Assembly (NCBI GenBank): GCA_002084385.1
Contig: NBLS01000083.1
Location: 1-7,541 of the forward strand
Direction: 5' to 3'
DNA length: 7,541 nucleotides
Source: Desulfobacteraceae bacterium 4572_19
Lineage (GTDB): Bacteria; Desulfobacterota; Desulfobacteria; Desulfobacterales; NBLS01
Part shown: positions 6,063 through 7,541 of the stretch, piece after piece
How positions within the stretch are numbered: position 1 is the stretch's first letter
Layout of the letters: every line of letters starts with the position of its first letter
Made by a program: the position numbers and the translations under genes
Notes under the pieces: generated by a model
Seen by the model: the letters and a program-made list of their open reading frames with translations, nothing else
Told to the model about the DNA's origin: nothing
The model's database searches: none

Positions 6063-6998
6063 TTACCTTTCAGAAAAAATTTTACGTGCTTTTTTGATAT
6101 CCTGATTAATTTGTGCGGAAAGTTCTTCAATCCCGGCAAATTTCATTTCGTCTCTTAATCTTTCTACAAAATTTACTCTGATACGTTTTCCATAAATATC
6201 ATTATTAAAATCAAGTATATGAACTTCGATTGTAAAGAGGTGATCATCGAATGTTGGACTGTATCCCAAGTTTGCAACCCCTGTAAACGTGCCAAATTCA
6301 CACTCAATAGTAACAGCATAAACTCCCATTTTAGGGCAAAGCTCATCATGAAGTTTTATGTTTGCGGTGGGAAAGCCAAGCAATCGTCCTCCACGGTTGC
6401 GTCCTGAAACAACTTTACCTCTTATTTGATAAAACCGTCCGAGAAGTTTTGGAGCAAGGTTTACATCCCCGTCCATAATAATTTCTCTTATTTTTGTACT
6501 GCTTATTTTCCCTATTAATAAACCTTCCATTTGAATAAGGTCTGGAATAATAACCTTAAAATTAAATTTTTCAGATTGTTCTTTAAGAAATTCAATATTA
6601 CCCGAGCGTTTTTTGCCAAACGCATAATCTTCCCCAACGACTATGGCTTTCATTGCGATTTTTTTTATAAGGATTTCTTCAAGAAATCTAATGGCAGTGA
6701 AACTTGCAAACTCTTTTGTAAATGGAATACATATAACGATATCCACGCCTGATTCAGCAATCAGCTCAATTTTCTGATCGTACCTTGTTATTACAGGCGG
6801 ACCATTTTCCTTTAGAACTTTCAGAGGATGAGGGTTAAATGTAATAACAACAGAAGTTCCATTAATCTTTTTTGCATATTTTACTGTCTCCTTTAAAAGT
6901 GCCCGATGTCCTATATGAACACCATCAAAATTGCCGATGGTAACAACCGCATTTTCAAAGGATGTTTTTATCGATTCCAAACTGTTAAATAATTCCAT
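6063..6998 (-). CDS. ribF: Bifunctional riboflavin kinase / FAD synthetase
   Basis: Phosphorylates riboflavin to FMN and adenylylates FMN to FAD in the cytosol. The 311-aa protein has the normal length and both domains. The N-terminal adenylyltransferase domain carries GNFDGVHIGHR (22-32), FNPHP (54-58) and the ISSTKIRE segment (165-172). The C-terminal kinase domain (~185-305) shows GRNRGGRLLGFPTAN (199-213), GVYAV (225-229), ANLGYSPTF and TIEVH with the probable catalytic Glu258. The ATG start has AGGA 5 nt upstream. It leads the four-gene operon; the start lies next to a tandem repeat pair (7009-7146) that contains a TATAAT on the minus strand. No FMN riboswitch fold is apparent upstream, so regulation by flavin at the RNA level is not indicated. 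Confidence 0.98.
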   Translation of the reverse strand: MELFNSLESIKTSFENAVVTIGNFDGVHIGHRALLKETVKYAKKINGTSVVITFNPHPLKVLKENGPPVITRYDQKIELIAESGVDIVICIPFTKEFASFTAIRFLEEILIKKIAMKAIVVGEDYAFGKKRSGNIEFLKEQSEKFNFKVIIPDLIQMEGLLIGKISSTKIREIIMDGDVNLAPKLLGRFYQIRGKVVSGRNRGGRLLGFPTANIKLHDELCPKMGVYAVTIECEFGTFTGVANLGYSPTFDDHLFTIEVHILDFNNDIYGKRIRVNFVERLRDEMKFAGIEELSAQINQDIKKARKIFSER

Positions 6999-7008
6999 TA
7001 TATTCCTA

Positions 7009-7146
7009 CCATAAAAACTATATTATAAAGACTTTCATTTTTCCTTGTGTCATACTCTCTGCAATGGCAAAGTATATGAAAATTCTTAAAGCTACATTAT
7101 AAAAGCCTTCATTTTTCCTTTTGGCATATTATCCGCAAAGGCAAAT
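7009..7146 (+). repeat. Tandem pair of ~75-bp repeat units (locus C)
   Basis: Two diverged units, ~7009-7072 (missing the TATATGAAAGT start) and 7073-7146, are related to the pair at 3160-3313 and have the same orientation. The best shared block is 7021-7047 against 3185-3211, identical at 25 of 27 positions. Both units end in GGCAA after a CATAYT-rich stretch. Spacing between equivalent GGCAA sites is 74 bp here and 77 bp at the other locus. The pair directly abuts the ribF ribosome site. Confidence 0.82.
7022..7027 (-). promoter_or_regulatory. Candidate -10 box of the ribF operon
   Basis: A perfect TATAAT on the minus strand would place a start near 7015, giving a leader of about 17 nt that just contains the ribF ribosome site (AGGA). 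The -35 position (ACACAA at 17 bp) is poor. The same TATAAT occurs at equivalent places in two other repeat units (7096-7101 and 3186-3191), so it belongs to the repeat and may only be incidental. Confidence 0.3.
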
Positions 7147-7252
7147 TCTTCGCTACGCCTTATAAAATTAATTATCTGACAGTCTATATAGCATACTTTT
7201 ATTTTAAAAAAAGCCTGAATTTAAAAAAAAGTAATAAAAATAATTTTATTGC

Positions 7253-7281
7253 TTGACATTAAGTATAATCACATATATATA
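7253..7281 (+). promoter_or_regulatory. Promoter of tRNA-Leu
   Basis: A perfect TTGACA -35 box (7253-7258) is followed after 17 bp by TATATA (7276-7281), a four-of-six -10 box. Transcription would start near 7288, in or just after the run of C residues, about 50 nt before the mature tRNA. A TATAAT at 7264-7269 is only 5 bp from the -35 and cannot be its partner. Confidence 0.7.
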
Positions 7282-7292
7282 GCCCCCCATCA

Positions 7293-7327
7293 GTTTGAAA
7301 TCAATGGTTATTATATTTATTTCAAAC
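7293..7327 (+). other. Leader inverted repeat upstream of tRNA-Leu
   Basis: GTTTGAAAT (7293-7301) and ATTTCAAAC (7319-7327) form a perfect 9-bp inverted repeat with a 17-nt loop. It lies between the predicted start of transcription and the mature tRNA 5' end at 7338. It could be a leader hairpin in the pre-tRNA or a DNA-level operator; I cannot tell which. Confidence 0.6.
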
Positions 7328-7337
7328 CTCTCTATGA

Positions 7338-7422
7338 GCCGAAGTGGTGGAATTGGTAGACACGCTAGACTTAGGATCTAGTGCCGCGAGGCGTGGAGGT
7401 TCAAGTCCTCTCTTCGGTACCA
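7338..7422 (+). tRNA. tRNA-Leu (anticodon UAG)
   Basis: The 85-nt sequence, including encoded CCA (7420-7422), folds as a class II tRNA. The acceptor stem GCCGAAG pairs with CTTCGGT (7412-7418; the first pair is G-U), with discriminator A73. The anticodon stem CTAGA/TCTAG encloses the loop CTTAGGA, giving TAG at 7372-7374, which reads CUA and probably other CUN codons. The long variable arm GCC-GCGA-GGC identifies Leu, and the T arm is GAGG-TTCAAGT-CCTC. It is transcribed divergently from the ribF operon. Confidence 0.98.
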
Positions 7423-7503
7423 CAAAAAATATCGTGTAAGATTATTCAAGGATTGGTATTATTCTACATTCTTGATTTCTGCCGATGTTGATATGTTGTG
7501 GGT

Positions 7504-7541
7504 AATCCTCTGTAAATAATTTTTTACAGGGGATTTTTTTT
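7504..7541 (+). terminator. Rho-independent terminator
   Basis: A 13-bp stem (7504-7516 with 7523-7535, one T-G wobble) and a 6-nt loop are followed directly by a T-run reaching the window end. It probably ends the tRNA-Leu transcript, although it lies about 80 nt past the CCA, leaving a 3' trailer that needs trimming. The 7423-7503 stretch between them contains no gene that I can see. Confidence 0.88.

Larger units (their letters stand above)
6999..7252. other. ribF upstream intergenic region
   Basis: No gene is visible. The half next to ribF (7009-7146) is the tandem repeat pair described separately. The remainder is very AT-rich. On the minus strand an extended -10-like TGCTATATA (7185-7193) occurs without a convincing -35. 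T-runs on the minus strand at 7207-7213 and 7223-7230 have no stem in front, so they are not called terminators. Confidence 0.6.

Noticed and set aside
7128..7136. DnaA-box-like TTATCCGCA
   Set aside because: It differs by one base from TTATCCACA, is not kept in the other repeat units, and no cluster of boxes or origin genes is present.
6999..7250. FMN riboswitch upstream of ribF
   Set aside because: None of the conserved RFN-element sequences is recognisable; the region is explained by repeats and AT-rich DNA.

Overview
The window is an AT-rich, gene-dense bacterial chromosome segment. Eight protein genes lie on the minus strand and one tRNA-Leu gene on the plus strand. A member of the Desulfobacterota (sulfate-reducer-like 'deltaproteobacteria') is the best guess. 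The basis is the order def-fmt-rsmB-PASTA protein-rpe, a futalosine-pathway menaquinone gene (mqnB), and stand-alone PASTA repeats in a non-Firmicute gene set. This is an inference from family knowledge; no rRNA or marker search was possible.

Right to left, the layout is as follows. (1) 7253-7541: a promoter, a hairpin-bearing leader, tRNA-Leu(UAG) with encoded CCA, and a strong intrinsic terminator, all on the plus strand. (2) 6999-7252: an intergenic stretch with a pair of ~75-bp tandem repeat units directly upstream of ribF. (3) 6998-3296: a tight ribF-def-fmt-rsmB operon with gaps of -4 to +6 nt, covering flavin cofactor synthesis, removal and addition of the formyl group on initiator Met, and 16S rRNA m5C methylation. 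(4) 3295-2989: a non-coding, repeat-rich junction holding a second pair of tandem units and a 98-bp hairpin-bearing repeat. (5) 2988-2023: a membrane-anchored protein with three PASTA domains. (6) 1926-1279: rpe of the pentose phosphate pathway, whose 3' end runs into a second, inverted copy of the 98-bp repeat. (7) 1198-15: aroQ and mqnB, overlapping by 4 nt and both on the route through chorismate (aroQ makes a precursor of it; mqnB acts in menaquinone synthesis from it).

The genes themselves are ordinary housekeeping genes. The unusual content is the repeats. A 98-bp element occurs twice in opposite orientation (95/98 identical) and brackets the rpe-PASTA segment; one copy provides the last 13 codons and the stop of rpe. 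A separate family of ~75-bp units occurs as tandem pairs in the same orientation on both sides of the ribF-def-fmt-rsmB operon, and one unit provides the last codons and stop of rsmB. I see no CRISPR array, phage gene, transposase or defence system.
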